Part shown: in pieces, positions 22,745 to 35,492 of the stretch
Layout of the letters: each line of letters opens with the position of its first letter
Position numbering within the stretch: position 1 is the first letter of the stretch
NCBI GenBank assembly: GCA_030686995.1
Contig: CM060709.1
Coordinates: 127,564,373 to 127,628,372 of the forward strand
Origin: Artemisia argyi
Taxonomy: Eukaryota; Streptophyta; Magnoliopsida; Asterales; Asteraceae
Length of the DNA stretch: 64,000 nucleotides
Direction of reading: 5' to 3'
The notes under the pieces: model-generated
Database searches by the model: none
Told to the model about the DNA's origin: nothing
The model's input: the letters and a program-made list of their open reading frames with translations, nothing else
Translations under genes and position numbers: made by a program

Positions 22745-23412
22745 CTATAAAAGAAAATAATGTTACATAAATGTATAACTTTATCTAATTAGCGTTATTG
22801 ATTGTGACTTTTCTAGTGTGTGCCTATATGCAAACTATGTGGAGGTGTAGTAATTTCGACTCTAATATAATACTAACGAAATTACCCAAACGCTCCTAAC
22901 TTTGCTCTTGCTCAATCAAATGTGTCGAGCAATACATATTAGTTATGTATTTCGACCGATATTTGTGAGGACATGCATGCATGTAAAAAAGCTTTTAGTT
23001 TGTATCAACATTGCAAGAAAAATTATTTCATGAACCTAGTCGTGTAAACATTTTCAAAAAATAATGGAATTGGGGTGTTTGGCAAATACGTTAACTTGGC
23101 GCCAAATCATTTTTAAAACTGAAAAGCTTAAGTACTAATCACTTCTAATCCAACTTCAAGTATCCTAGACATGATTCCACTAAAGATATTTAATCTAATT
23201 CGTGTTTTGATAGCCAAATTCAGACCTAGGGTGAGTAATGAGAGTGGGTTCATGCAAATCCTATGTTTAGGGAATCATATTTGTTCTACATTGTCTAATC
23301 CTAGTCCTAATTGCATGAAAATTAAATCAATTTTGAAAATCCCAAATTCGATTTTATGATGATGAACAAACCCTAGAATCAAAGTAAAAGAAATTAGGTT
23401 CAATTGACTTAC
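22745..23412 (-). other. Predicted intron 5' of ORF2 (C2)
   Basis: Donor GTAAGTCAATT (23412 downward) and acceptor TTTTCTTTTATAG (ending 22745), 668 bp. A second strong donor AAG/GTAAGTTTTC at 25140, behind the gag stop, could use the same acceptor (2396 bp). The C1 counterpart is 523 bp. Confidence 0.5.
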
Positions 23413-23597
23413 AATTAGTGATGAGTATGATGTAGTGGTTGATTATCTGTAATTGCAATGCCTCGATCTTGATTAACAAGTGTGTATTTGAGTTATTGGT
23501 GTGGTGTTCGGTTTTGACAGCAAGTGAGAGTTATTGGTTGTGTTTTGAATGTGAATAGTGAGGGAAAGAGGGAAGAAAAACACGACTCAGCAGATGC

Positions 23598-23647
23598 ACA
23601 GTACCACTAATTTTATTGGTGTCGTACCCACTTTAGTGGTGCCGTGC
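23598..23647. promoter_or_regulatory. Dyad cluster M2 upstream of ORF2 leader (C2)
   Basis: GTACCACTAATTTTATTGGT, GTCGTACCCA, CTTTAGTGGTGCCGTGCG. Followed on the minus strand by a pyrimidine-rich stretch and an AC-rich leader up to the donor at 23412. Confidence 0.6.
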
Positions 23648-25286
23648 GCTGCTGTGACAGTTTTCTGTCCAGTTTTGGTTTTCGGCGAATATGTATTACT
23701 TATTTAGTAAGACTTTTCAAGACGAGAATAGAATTTATACCTAATAAATTCTTATGACACAAGGAATTAGATATGATTTCGAATGATGACCTTAGATGCT
23801 ACGAGGAAATGTATAGATGATCGTAAGAAAGAGTCGCGGAATGACTTCAATATTCCAGTGAAATATTTGAACAGTCATGAGAGGTTTTCGGGAATGAATC
23901 CAAAGGATTTGAACGAAGAAAATGAATTGTGATGAGATGACCTAAATATTTCCAAAGAAATATATAAATAGTCATGAGTGAGTTAGGAATGGAATGTCAA
24001 CGATGTTGTCAAATGAGTATTCCATTTTAAAAGAGATGTTTCCTCATTGAACATCATAGTGACAGAGACGATGACGTATCATGAAGTGTTTAATACACGA
24101 GCTAATCATGGAGTTTATGGTCAAGTCAATCTCTTCTTGTTGTAGGGCGTCATGGGAATGTCGTCATGGAAGTATTGTTGAGATATTAGAGCTTGTCTCA
24201 TCTATAGTGCTTAATTTCATGCCTTTCCAGCGCTTGCGTAATTGGCTTTGATGGTGGAGTTAGTAAAAGTTGTTTGTTTCTTGGTGAACCAAGAAGTTTA
24301 GACACAACCTATGAAGGTACAAACATAACTTGTACATTATCATCCACATAATCTCCCACACTATCAGAGTTAGTGTTAGACAATAATCTTTACACTAAAC
24401 TCCTTGGGATCGCGCATTTCCTAAATGTATAATGCCTTGAATACATCGAATGACATATTCAACCGTTTTCAATATAAGAAGTTTTGAGATCTTCTTACAA
24501 ACGGGCCTAAAGGCGGACAATAATCATGATTTCGGGCCTACTTTCCGAGTGATAGAGTAACCTATCATGTCCTAGTAACTAGGTATTATCCGTATTCTCA
24601 CTATCAATGTCTTCAGTGAGCTTTCAACTCCACGGATAATATTTGTTAGAAAGGATAGTTTTAGGTAAGCTTTACTTTTATATAGATACTATATATTTAT
24701 ATATTAGTATACTAGCATACAAGGGAATACAATTTGCAATTATTATTATATGAGGATTAAAGAAATAATAGTAATTCACTCTTCATGTTCTTCTCAATCT
24801 TGTCATGCATGATCTTAAGATGATCATTGTACATTTCAGGACGAGATGAGTTTAATATAGTGTTATCCACGTATATTTTGAACAATGAGGTAATGTGAAT
24901 TTTATTTCTTCATGAAAAGTGTGTTATCCGCCATTCTCATGGTATAGTCATGTTTAAAACATGATATGGTTTTAGAAATCAACAAGTCTTGGAGAATGTA
25001 CTACATATGTCTCCTTGTTGATTGAAACCAATTAGACAAACACTTCTCATGTCCTTTATAATAATACTAGCAAAGAAAGTTCTCAAGAAAAACTATATGC
25101 ACAACTCATCACATAGAGAGGGGGTTTTAAGAAAACTTACCTTAGCCTATGGTGTTATCCTCATTGTTATGCTTAGAGAGATGAGATAAAGCTTGAATTA
25201 TCCGTCACCATTTGTGCTTCCATTGAATAGATCCTTTGTTGGATTTTAATTTGATTCTCAAGCATAACTATCTAGTAAGATAAGAC
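23648..25286 (-). other. C2 non-coding gag-ORF2 spacer
   Basis: No gene or pol remnant seen. Partly homologous to the C1 spacer. Contains the gag-proximal donor at 25136-25141. Confidence 0.45.
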
Positions 25287-25556
25287 TCAAACATTTGGTC
25301 CCCAATATCTCATGGGTCCAAGGTTGTTAGTGTTGAACATCTCATGCATTTCATGTATTTGGTTTGGATGTTGGAATGAAGGACAAATTTCCCATGGTAG
25401 ATAACTTTGTTGTAAACGGTTTTTCCAAGTTACGGGATAGTTACTTAGATAACTTTGTCTTCTAAAATTACCTCTCGGTAGAGGAGTTCTAGGCCGAGAT
25501 TTGGGAACATTTGTATGTCTTGGTGGAGGAGTCTTGGATCTAGTATTATATATAGT
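25287..25556 (-). pseudogene. C2 gag, C-terminal part beyond the C3 insertion
   Basis: Continues the C2 gag frame after the C3 insertion: basic, Pro/Arg-rich (TPPPRHTNVPKSRPRTPLPR), then NYPVTWKNR, PWEICPSF and NNLGPMRYWGPNV before the stop at 25287. This is the tail expected in SIRE-like Copia gag just before protease, but no protease follows. Confidence 0.7.
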
Positions 25557-26038
25557 TGTTGAGCTATAGACCTTGATAGATCTTGTTGAGCACTCTAGAA
25601 TCGTTAGTAATGTCACTGTAATCAATAACACACTAATAGACAATCTCTACAACTTGTATTTATAAAGCGGAAACAAAACACAAGCTTGATACTAAGAACT
25701 CTTGATCCTCTATGGATCTTTTTTTAATAATATTAAGAATTTTCTAAAAGTTATTCAATACATAAACCGTGTGTTCCTTTTATACTCAAGGAACCCTAAA
25801 CCGTTTCTCAAGAAACGTATACTCTAAAACTTCTAAAAGATATGCATTATCACTTCCTAAATAAACTCATGCATATCCAAACTACATTACATAAAACACG
25901 GAAATACTATATCCGCAGAAACTAATAAAGCTGAACTATGTCTTCAGCAGATACACTGCTTCAGCAGAAACCAACTCTTCAGCAGGATCCTTTTAGCAGA
26001 AACAGCAGCAGAATTCTTACTTCACAGAATTCCCAACA
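25557..26038 (-). repeat. 3' LTR of C3
   Basis: 482 bp, TGTTGGGAATTC to CTCAACA on the minus strand; TATAAATAC box near 25661. U3 holds a TCTGCTGAA repeat cluster (25941-26013). Confidence 0.92.
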
Positions 26039-26053
26039 ATCCTCCCCTAATCT
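26039..26053 (-). other. Polypurine tract (C3)
   Basis: AGATTAGGGGAGGAT on the minus strand, adjoining the 3' LTR. Confidence 0.8.
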
Positions 26054-26779
26054 TGAATTTGACCTAGTTAAGTTCAATATTCTTGATAGATCGTTAAAGT
26101 AACATACCAAGAGGATTGTAACATAGCACCAGCAAAGAATTATCATCAGCAGAATCTCTATGATCAGCATATACTTGAAAGCTCCATTCTTTGCAGCAAC
26201 AAATGACTAGATGTACATCAAAACAAATTAGTTTCATACTATTCTCATCACTTCCAGGTGTGTTAACTCCTGTGAGAGGTGAATCATTGAAAATAATGGA
26301 TTTGATGTCTCTTTACCAATAGCCATCACTACTGGAGTAGCCAAGTGTTCAAAGGTACACTGATAACCACATGGTTTTTAGCAAATCATCAGCTATAAAC
26401 GGATTTGAGATGTCTTTACCTGTAGCCGTTTGCTCAGGACTAGCCAATTATCTTGATGAAAATCATCTGGGTTAACTGATTACCAAATATGGTTTTCCAC
26501 TGCCTTTACCACAAGCCATATACATGTGGGCTAGCCAATTATTCAGAATCCAGAAAGGAAAAATCCATGGTCAATTGACAACCATTTCAACTACTCAGCA
26601 ATAAAGCATGGGTGAGTTGAAAACCCTATGGTTTTGAGCAAACCATTACAGCTATCAACAGATTTGACATGTCTTTACCAAAGTTGTACCCTTTGGACTA
26701 GCCAACTTTATGATGGAATAGTCAACATCAAGTAAGTTGATAACCAAACCTGCAGACAAATACTATACAACAACATGTT

Positions 26780-26781
<2 letters not shown>
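26054..26781 (-). repeat. C3 3' untranslated region with degenerate tandem repeats
   Basis: Four imperfect copies of a unit with the landmarks TGTCTTTACC ... GGACTAGCCAA (about 26311, 26411, 26500, 26669) spaced roughly 90-170 bp. No coding frame. Confidence 0.55.

Positions 26782-26820
<39 letters not shown>
26782..26820. repeat. 39-nt poly-T (poly-A on the sense strand of C3)
   Basis: Uninterrupted run about 30 bp after the stop of the extra ORF, read as poly-A on the sense strand. Confidence 0.9.
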
Positions 26821-26827
<7 letters not shown>

Positions 26828-26850
26828 AATAAATATACAACATAATATCT

Positions 26851-29800
26851 CTACTCAGATACTGCTCTGGAAGTCTTAATCCTTTGTTTGAAAACCTTCA
26901 CCAAAGATTCAGCAAACAATCTTGTATTACCAGCTGGATCAGGAGGAATTTCCAACTTCTGTTGCAACATTTTCTCCATCAATGATACCTTCAGAGGATA
27001 CTTATTGGTAATATCCATGATAATCCTCAAACCAGTGGTAGTTTCCAGCACATGCACATAAGACATAGGATAGAACTTCCAATTCTGAACTTTCCATTTC
27101 TGATTGTTCTTCCAGATATCATAACTTGCACCAGTAGGAGTAGAAGAATCAAACAACACTTGAAGATCACCCAACAAATACAATCCAGAACCTTCAGGAG
27201 TATGAGTGGCATAATACTTAGTAACCAACTCATATAGAGTGACCAAATCTTGATAATTTACAAGATGAAGAATCTGCTGAAGAAAAGCAAAGGAGATGGA
27301 TGTCTTATCCAATCTATAAATAGTATTGATTTGACCATCTTTACTTAACTCCCAACTCACCAGAACAACTCTAGTTCCTTCTGGCCAATCATCAGATGAT
27401 CCTTCCCTTATAAATGAAGCATCAGAATCATTCACATTAATTAGACTTTGTTTAGAATGTGATGATCCTACTTTAGCCATTCTCTTTCCTCTTCTTCCAG
27501 GAACATAAATAGCATCATGAACTGCTACTTCAGCAGAATCACCTTCTGCAGCTCCAGTATCCACTGATGGAGTATCCAATTGGTCATCAGCAGAATCTTC
27601 AGAAGATTCAAGTGCAGCAGAGGCATATTGTTCATCCACAGCCTTCCTGATTTGTTTGTTTCTAGCAGCTTGAATTTCAACTTCTCTTGTCTTCAGTTCA
27701 TGAAATCTAGCAAGCTCAACCCTTTGTTCAGCTTCTTGATCTTTAGTCAACTTTCTAGCAGTTTCTTCACCTAATCTTTCCAGCTCCAATTGTCTCCTAG
27801 TTCACTTCCTAGTTGGAGCATCTGATGTTGTCACGTTGGCTTTACCTTTATCCATAGAAACATCAACACCAGTAGAAGTAGCAGGTAAAGATACTTGTTC
27901 AGCAGCAATATGAATATGCTCAGATGAATCATCATCAACATTTAGAAGTGGAATATTATTTGAAGCATCCATTCCAGCTTTAGCATTCCTAGTTTTGATT
28001 CTATTATAAATCTCAACTAGTTTGTCAAATGGAAGTCCCCATACTTGTTTCTTAGACCAAGCAGAATTAAATAATGAGCTACTCTGATTTTTCACATATG
28101 TTCTCATATAATCTGTTTGCTGTGCTTGAGTCATGAGTTTTTCCCTTTTTGCTTTAGCTTTTAATTCATCAGCTGCCTTCTTCCTCATCTTTAACATTTT
28201 CACAATCTCAGATTCATAATCTTGTTCCTCTACTCTCTTTCCAATAAGATCAGCAGTTACAGTAGGATTAGCAAGCATCTGTTTTCCAATCATCTGCCAG
28301 TCTGACTCATCAAACTCTAGAACTGCTGCATCCAATTCCCTTTGTCTTGCAATGGGTAAGGTAGAAACATATCTTTGAGTCTCAGAATCTAATTCTGCAT
28401 CAAACTTAACTTGTACTTCCTCAGCTAGATTTGCACTCTTCATATAATTTTCCCATACTTGTAATAATTTACCTTGACTAGCTCTATCTTCAGCAGTTAC
28501 AAGCTCATCCAAATCATCATGAGGAACATTAGCTGCAGCAACATCATCAGTAGACACATGCACATCTGCCATAGGTTCATCATGTACATCTTGAACCTCT
28601 TTATCAGTAGAAACTTGTATATTCTCAGATGAATGATGAACAGGAGAATTCAAGTATTCTTTCCCAGCTACAAAATATGTTTCTCCTGATGTATTTCCTT
28701 TGTCAGCAGATTGATCAGCAGTAACCCTTCTTAATGATTGTTTCTCCTGAAGTATATCCACAGCTTCAGTCATCAGCACATCATTATCACCACCAGATAC
28801 TTTTGAAGCTTCAGCAGCTTGTCTTGCCAAATACTGTCTTGTACTTCTTCTTTGAACTAGTATTATTGGTTTAGATTGAGGTGCTGCAGCAGCTTTAGGA
28901 GGAACAACATGAGATTGTCTAGCAACTTCAGCTAGAATCTGAAGAGAATCCAAATTTGCCTCCTTTGCCACTTCAGTAGAGTCCAATCCATCTTTGCTTT
29001 GCTTCTGCTGACTTAGCTGTGTCTCCAAATCTTTGACTTTGCTTTTCATACCTTGAATTTCAGTACCAAGAGTAGTCTTGGTCTCAGCAAGTTCTTTCTG
29101 GAGATCTTCAGTCATTTTCATGTACCTGCTAAGAGAATCATATACAAAAGTGAGAGTAATAGGGTCCTCTGCTCTACCAGCAGATTGCTCAGTGGTATGT
29201 GGAGCTTCATTGAACCCAGCAGGAGAAACAGACTCATGTACAACATTAGGAGAACCTACATTAATTTGCTCTCCCAAAGAACTGGGTGAAGGTAGTCTAG
29301 TATGATCAGGTTCAAGAGTCTGTAAGTCATCTTCAAACTCATGAATTTGTTCAGTTGGAGCATCCTGAACTGGTGAGATGGTAGGGCTAGGTGACATTTG
29401 TACAGGGGTAGGTGGTGGTAAGTCAGTAGAATCAGGTAAAGGTTCAGCAGTTGTAGCTGGCGCTTCCTCCATTACCACTGAAGGATTACCATCAGCAGCA
29501 ACACCAGAAGATGATGGATTACCATCATCACCAGCATTAGAAGCAGGCACATTACCAGCATCATCACCCTCAACTACATTAGCATTGCCTTGTGGCAACA
29601 TTGCTTCCAACAAAGGGTAATGTTCCCCAGTATAATTAGTTTTCATTGAGGCAAACAACTTAGAACCTAGACTTTTAATGTGTATATGGGTCATATCTTC
29701 AGTGGTTATGTCTAAGATTATCTGTAAAAATCTAGGGTACATTAAAAACTTATGATGTTCCTTATCTATATTTTCTAGCATATTTTCAAAAATAAACTTA

Positions 29801-30312
29801 GAAAAATTATAAGTTTCACCCTTAGAAAGACAGACAATACCACAACCCAATTGCAGAGAGAACTGGTTCCATCCACCACACTTGTTGCTCATACATTGAA
29901 GCAGCAGATGCACCAAATACCTCCACTTAGGACAAAATTGATTCTTGTGCCACTTGGATGTATCAGTACTTTGATATCCAGCTTTTCTTAGCCCAGCAAG
30001 AATCTCTGCAGTGTTGGAATGATACACACCATTTTCATCATCCAACTGAAGCTTTGCCCTTATCAACCCTTCTGTCACCACATATTCTACACCATCTATT
30101 TCAGCTACAATCTCTGTAGCAGATCTCTTAGTAGCAGATGCCCAAAATTGTTTCACCAAGGATTCACACACCAAATTGGGACAATATGTCAAAACATAAT
30201 TAATCTTCGACCTTTTTAGAAACTCCACCATCAAATCAAATTCTTCATGTCCCTTCTTTGTTTTCAGAATAGCATATTTGTTATGGTCGCCCTTCAAGTC
30301 AAGTTGAGCCAT
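26851..30312 (-). pseudogene. Large extra ORF after RNase H (C3), one nonsense codon
   Basis: The ATG at 30312 opens 836 codons to a TGA at 27802-27804; the same frame continues to 26851, giving about 1,150 residues with a single stop (consistent with CGA to TGA). N-terminal domain (residues about 1-240): VKQFWASA, KWRYLVHLLLQCMSNK, NFSKFIFENMLEN, YPRFLQIILD. The middle is Pro/Ser-rich and acidic with a coiled-coil stretch (about 390-440). The C-terminal part has VSWELSKDGQINTIYRLD, LVTLYELVTKYY, LLGDLQVLFD and KYPLKVSLMEKMLQQKLEIP. From memory, similar proteins accompany Copia elements in Asteraceae genomes. Position matches the envelope-like gene of SIRE elements, but no signal peptide or membrane segment is evident. 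Function unknown. Confidence 0.75.
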
Positions 30313-30745
30313 TTGACTGAATGTGTGTGAGATGGTTATGAATTACTCCAGAGAATAATGGGTTTAGTTGAAGTGATAAGCGAATAATTTTGATTCGAAA
30401 AGATATGCAGAATGAGTTAAATTTGGAAGTTCCCCAATCGTGGTCAAAATTATCGGAACAACTTATTGACCAAGTCTGACAAAACTTGTAATTTGAAAAT
30501 TAACCCTTCAGCAGCAATGAAAGTCAAACCTGCTGAAGCATAGTCAATCCTCAGCAGAATCAACCAAAGGTAAAAATATCTTCGGTCAATATCTTGATTT
30601 TACTGTGCCACCCAACTCGCATTAAATATCGTAACTCCTAAAATTAGCTTATTTAATCACCTCAGATAACACATCTCATTCATCAAATTTCCCAAATTAT
30701 CTTTCAAACCCTAATTTCTATTAACCCCAATTCTCCATCCAAATT
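30313..30745. promoter_or_regulatory. Divergent intergenic region, candidate bidirectional promoter (C3)
   Basis: Lies head-to-head between the sense extra ORF and the antisense ORF. Contains TTCAGCAGCAA, CCTGCTGAAGC and CTCAGCAGAATC (30506-30559), the word clustered in the C3 LTR. The plus-strand side (30690-30745) is C/A-rich with CAAACCCTAATTTC, like plant 5' leaders. No clear TATA box. Confidence 0.45.
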
Positions 30746-31195
30746 ATGTTATCACACCCAAAAACCTCAGATTCAAATTCCTCTTCTCCATCATCAGACG
30801 AAGATATACCACCATATCCATGGGGTCTTGAGGGTTCTGACTTTGCAAGAGCATTGGAGAAACGATGGGATACACAAGAAAGACAGTGGAATGCTCATTT
30901 GAAGGGTGAACCAAGCAATGCACCCTATCCTGCTGAGAGAGAGCTTGTCTCTCCCTTCATCAATACCTCTGATGAAGACTCTTCAGAGGAAGACAATGAA
31001 GATCCATCCTTTCTTCCTCCTTCCACACCAGAGAGATCCCATCCAAGATCAAGTACTAGGGATCCATCTCTTCCAACATCACAAAATTTGGTGTTGGATC
31101 TTCCTGCTCCAGGACCTGGTCTTCCACATCAAGAACATATTGGACAGAGCAAGAGTTCTGAGATCATACGTAAGGGAAAGGAGAAGCAGAAGTGA
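30746..31195 (+). CDS. Antisense ORF of C3, 149 residues, unknown
   Basis: An intact frame opposite to the sense of C3, in the spacer between RNase H and the extra ORF. Ser/Pro- and acid-rich: SDSNSSSPSSDEDIPPYPWG, an ordered segment FARALEKRWDTQERQWNAHL (about residues 33-52), then NTSDEDSSEEDNEDPSFLPP and a basic end (RKGKEKQK). It is not a shadow of a sense gene, since no sense frame spans it. Antisense ORFs are known from some plant LTR retrotransposons, mainly Gypsy elements such as Retand and Grande; this is a Copia case. A downstream short minus-strand frame (31164-31397) is not supported. Confidence 0.5.
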   Translation: MLSHPKTSDSNSSSPSSDEDIPPYPWGLEGSDFARALEKRWDTQERQWNAHLKGEPSNAPYPAERELVSPFINTSDEDSSEEDNEDPSFLPPSTPERSHPRSSTRDPSLPTSQNLVLDLPAPGPGLPHQEHIGQSKSSEIIRKGKEKQK

Positions 31196-31788
31196 ATGAT
31201 TGAGGAATGTAACCATGGAACAAAGTTCTTGAGTATTCTCTTGACTTTAATTCATGAGCATCTTCCCAGTCTTCCTTCTCTTCTTTTTCCATTTTCATCT
31301 TCAGCTTCTTCATTGTACTTGTCATAGCCTCAAGTATTTTGTAATAAGTGATAGAAGCTAGTAGTACTGAATTAGTCAATAGTTTAGGAATGGTCATTGT
31401 ATCTCAGTTGCAACATTGAATGTAAGCTGTAACTTGTTTCTATGAATGAATGAAAAGATCTTAGTTGAATTTCTCCATTGTGTAAGACCTTCAACATGTT
31501 TCAATTGATCAGTAGAAACCATGTTTCAGCATATCGACCACATTCCTTTGACTTTAGCTCTTGGTGACATTAATCATTGAACTTTCATTCTTAGAACATC
31601 TGCAAAACACCCATCAAACAAGCAAATACACCAAACAACTTGCACAACTGTTAGAGGGTTAGTGTTAAAAACTTGTTAAAAACTCAGAAATTATGCAACT
31701 TATACAAATATTACAAAGTTTACAGTCATCATCCTCCCTTGAGGCATATGCCTCCCCTGAGGCTTATGCCTCCCCTTAAACTTTGCAG
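31196..31788. other. C3 spacer between RNase H end and antisense ORF
   Basis: No supported gene; would be the 3' region of the antisense transcript. Contains a short direct repeat (GAGGCATATGCCTCCCC / GAGGCTTATGCCTCCCC) at about 31741-31775. Confidence 0.4.
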
Positions 31789-34700
31789 TTAAGGGTTTAA
31801 CATTCCAATATGGACCACCAAATATTGAAACCTTGGTCCATCAAATGCCTTGGTTAATAAATCTGCCACATTTTCATCTGTGTGAATTTTGACCACTTTA
31901 ACCAAATGTTTCTCATAAGCATCCCTTATAAAGTGATGTCTGATTTCAATATGTTTGGTTCTATTATGAAAAACTGGATTTTTAACAATGCAAATGGTAC
32001 TTTGATTGTCAATGAAAATGGTAGTATTCATGAAGTTATACCCATAATCCAGTAATTGATTCTGAATCCATAGAACCTGTCCACAACAATTGGCAGCAGC
32101 AACATACTCTGCTTCAGTAGTAGAGGTAGCAACTATGGTATGTTTCTTGCATTGCCAAGAAATCAATCTTCTTCCAAGAAATTAGCAACCTCCAGTTGTG
32201 GATCTTCTATCCAAATTGGCACCAGCATAGTCACTATCACTATAAGCTGCTAGCTGAAATGGAGACTCTTTGGGATACCAAAGACCTAATTGTGGTTGGC
32301 CTTTAAGATACTTAAAAATCTTCTTGACAGCATTCATATGAGAGGTAAGTGGAGTGACTTGGTGTCTGGAACATGCACTCACAGCAAATGTAATATCAGG
32401 TCTTGAGGCAGTCAAGTACATCAAAGAACCAATCATAGACCTGTATAAATGAACATTCACAGGAAGATCAGGAGTAAGATTGTTCTTTGGTTTGGGAGCC
32501 TCATATGGAGTTGTGGCAGTCCTGACATTTTCCATAGCAAACTTGGACAACATATCTTTTACATATTTCTCCTGATGTATAAATATACCATCAGGTTTCT
32601 GCTGAACTTGCAAACCCAGAAAGAAAGTGAGTTCTCCCATGGCACTCATCTGAAATTCTCCCTTCATCAAATCCTCAAACTCTCTACACCAGGCTTCTTT
32701 GGTAGAACCAAAGATAATATCATCCACATACACCTGCACAAGAATAATATCCCTAGAATCTTTCTTGAGAAATAAAGTCTTGTCAATGGCACCTCTTCTG
32801 TAGCCATTCTTCAGCAGAAATGTGGAGAGTCTAGCATACCAAGCTCTGGGAGCTTGATGCAGTCTATAGAGAGCTTTGACAACTTTGTATACATACTCAG
32901 GATGATCAGGGTCTTCAAATCCCTTGGGTTGAGTCACATAAACCTCCTCTTCAATCTCTCCATACAAGAAAGCACCTTTTACATCCATCTGATAAACCAT
33001 AAAGCCCATATAAGAGGCATAGGCCAAAAATATCCTTATAGCTTCAACTCTGGCCACTGGTGCAAAGACCTCATCATAGTCAATGCCTTCCTCTTGTATA
33101 AAACCTTGAGCCACTAGTCTTGCTTTGTTCTTCACCACAATACCCCTGGCATCTCTTTTATTCTTCAGAATCCATTTTGTCCCAATGGCATATTTCCCAT
33201 CAGGAAGAGGAACTAAAATCCAAACATGCTAATTCTTAAATTGCAGCATCTCCTCTTGCATTGCCTCAAGCCAGCTTGAATCAGCCAGTGCTTGAGGAAC
33301 ACTAGTTGGTTCAATCTGAGAAAGAAAGCATGCAAACAAACAATGTTTGAAATCTGTGTGATTGTTCCTCTTTTGATTGTAGACATAAGAGATAAAAGCA
33401 ACTTCTCCATATTTTGTATTCTTGACAGTGCTTCTAGTTCGAACAGGGTCTTTAGGATCACCAATAATCTTGGATAGGGGATGAGCATTGTGAATCCTTT
33501 TGGTAGCTGTAGGTGGAACATCAATGTTGGCATCAATGTTGGTGAGTGTAGGCTCAAACTCAGTGTCATATGAAGTTGAGTTAAACAAGCCAGGCTTTGG
33601 TTGATAATTTCCAAGATCAGAAGGACTTGGAAATCTGGTAAAGGGCTTATCAAAATCTGCAGAGACTTCAGTAGAAATGGGAGAGTGAACATCAGCAGAA
33701 TCAGCATCTTTGACATTATCAGTGGGAAGGGGTGTGCCTTCAGCAGTATTCTTGTTTCCACTGACCGCTTGTGCTGACTGATGTAGGATAGCCTCAGTCT
33801 CTTGTGTAACCTTATCGTTGAGTTTCTGAGCTTCCTTAGTAGCAGCATGTTCCTGCTTCTGTAATCTTGCAAGATCTTCTGCATAATGTGACTCATCATC
33901 TTGTTCAGCAGCAGAGTGATTACCTACAAAATGGTTAGGTGGAAAAGATGGTACAACAAAACTATTCTCTTCTGGCTTAGACTCACAATCTGAGTCATCA
34001 TCCATGGAACCTGCAGGATTAGAACTTGAATCTTTGATACATGCATCAGGATTAGAAGCATGCCTAGTATAACCCAAATAGTCAGTCAAATAGTCTAGGT
34101 CAAAATACCAAGAATGGCCTTGTCCCTGAATATTAGGCTGATCTTCAAGAAATCTCAGATTAAGGGTCTCTTCAATCCTTTTAGCATTCAGATTATAAAC
34201 CCTATAGGCCTTGCTATGAGCTGAATACCCAACTATATATCCCTCATCAGCTTTCCCATCAAATTTACCCAGTATATCAGCAGTATTCAGAATAGTCACC
34301 TTGCATCCAAAAGGCTTGAGGTAATGTATGTGTGGAACTTTCCCAGTGAGAAGTTCATAAGGTGTCTTGACATGAAGTCTAGTGATGGATACCCTGTTCA
34401 AGACATGACATGCAGTACTGACTGCTTCAGTCCAAAACATGGTGGGTAGTTTGGAGTCTGCAAGCATTGATCTTGCTGCCTCAATGAGGGTTCTATTTTT
34501 CCTTTCAGCAACCCCATTTTGTTGTGGAGTTCTTGGAGTACTATAGTCCCTTCTTATCCCTTTAGACTTACAGAATTCTATTAAGACAACATTTTTGAAT
34601 TCTGTACCATTGTCACACCTAATTCCTTTCACTTTTTTATTCAGCTGGTTCTCAACTAAGAGAATGAATTCTTTCAGAATTGGAGTTGTTTCATCCTTAG

Positions 34701-35448
34701 TTTTGAGAAAGAACACCCAGCAAAACCTGCTATAATCATCTGTAATAACTAGGCAGAAGTACTTGTGATCAATACTTCTAATGGGGGTTGGACCAAAAAG
34801 ATCCATGTGCAGCAACTGAAGAGGTTCTGAAATGGTGCTCACTGCTTGGACTGTTTTGTAAGAGGCTCTGTGTTGCTTTCCCTTGTTGCAAGCAATACAA
34901 TTGTGTTCATTTGTGAAGAGTTTAGAAGGAAGGCCCTTAACAAGACCAAGTTTTGATAACTTGTTGATGGTCTTGTAATTCACATGTGCCATTCTTCTAT
35001 GCCATTTATTAGATTCATCCAGGGAAGCTTTGGCAACCAAACATGTTAGATCACCTTCAGGCTGAACATCATTCAGATTGAATGTGTATAAGTTGAAGGT
35101 TCTAGGAACTCTCAGCAATACAGTTGTGTCTTCTGGGAGTTTGAAGTCCTTGGAAATTACAAGACACTCATCTTCAGAGAAGAAAACCTTATGCTTAGTG
35201 TCACAAATTTGTGAAACTGAGATAAGATTAAAATTCCCCAGTTCCTTCACATAGTAAACATTTTCAAAGTCTAACAAGGGTGTCTTTATGGTTCCTTTCC
35301 CTGTTATTTTGCCATCTCCACCACCAAAGGTTACAGTGCCTCCTCCTTCAATGGGCTCAAAGTCATGCATCTTATCCTTGTTCCCTGACATACTTCTAGA
35401 ACAACCACTATCAAAAATGCCAACTTCAGTACTTTTCAAAGGATGTTC
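31789..35448 (-). pseudogene. Copia pol: protease, integrase, RT, RNase H (C3)
   Basis: One frame from about 35439 to 31789 with two nonsense codons (33229-33231, 32182-32184). Order: protease with FDSGCS; GAG-pre-integrase H/H/C/C module (WHRRMAH ... CIACNKGKQH); integrase core with D (HMDLFG), D (RCDNGTEF) and E (GVAERKNRT); chromatin-variable linker; RT with [10 protein letters not shown] and YVDDIIFGS; RNase H with STTEAEYVAAA and HTDENVADLLTKA. All catalytic motifs are visible. Both stops fit C-to-T change of Gln codons. The frame differs from gag, and the junction (35448-35495) looks like a 3' splice site. Role: cDNA synthesis and integration. Confidence 0.88.
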
Positions 35449-35492
35449 CTACAACAACAAAAAAATATACAAAATTAGTACACATTGGAGAC

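Noticed and set aside
29053..29620. Plus-strand frames opposite the large extra ORF of C3
   Set aside because: Shadow frames; no similarity between them and the supported antisense ORF.
26851..30312. Extra ORF of C3 as a true envelope gene
   Set aside because: Position fits the envelope-like gene of SIRE elements, but no signal peptide or transmembrane segment can be seen.
33213..33899. 228-codon minus-strand frame overlapping pol of C3
   Set aside because: Alternative frame of the integrase-RT linker; Leu/Ser-rich without domain.
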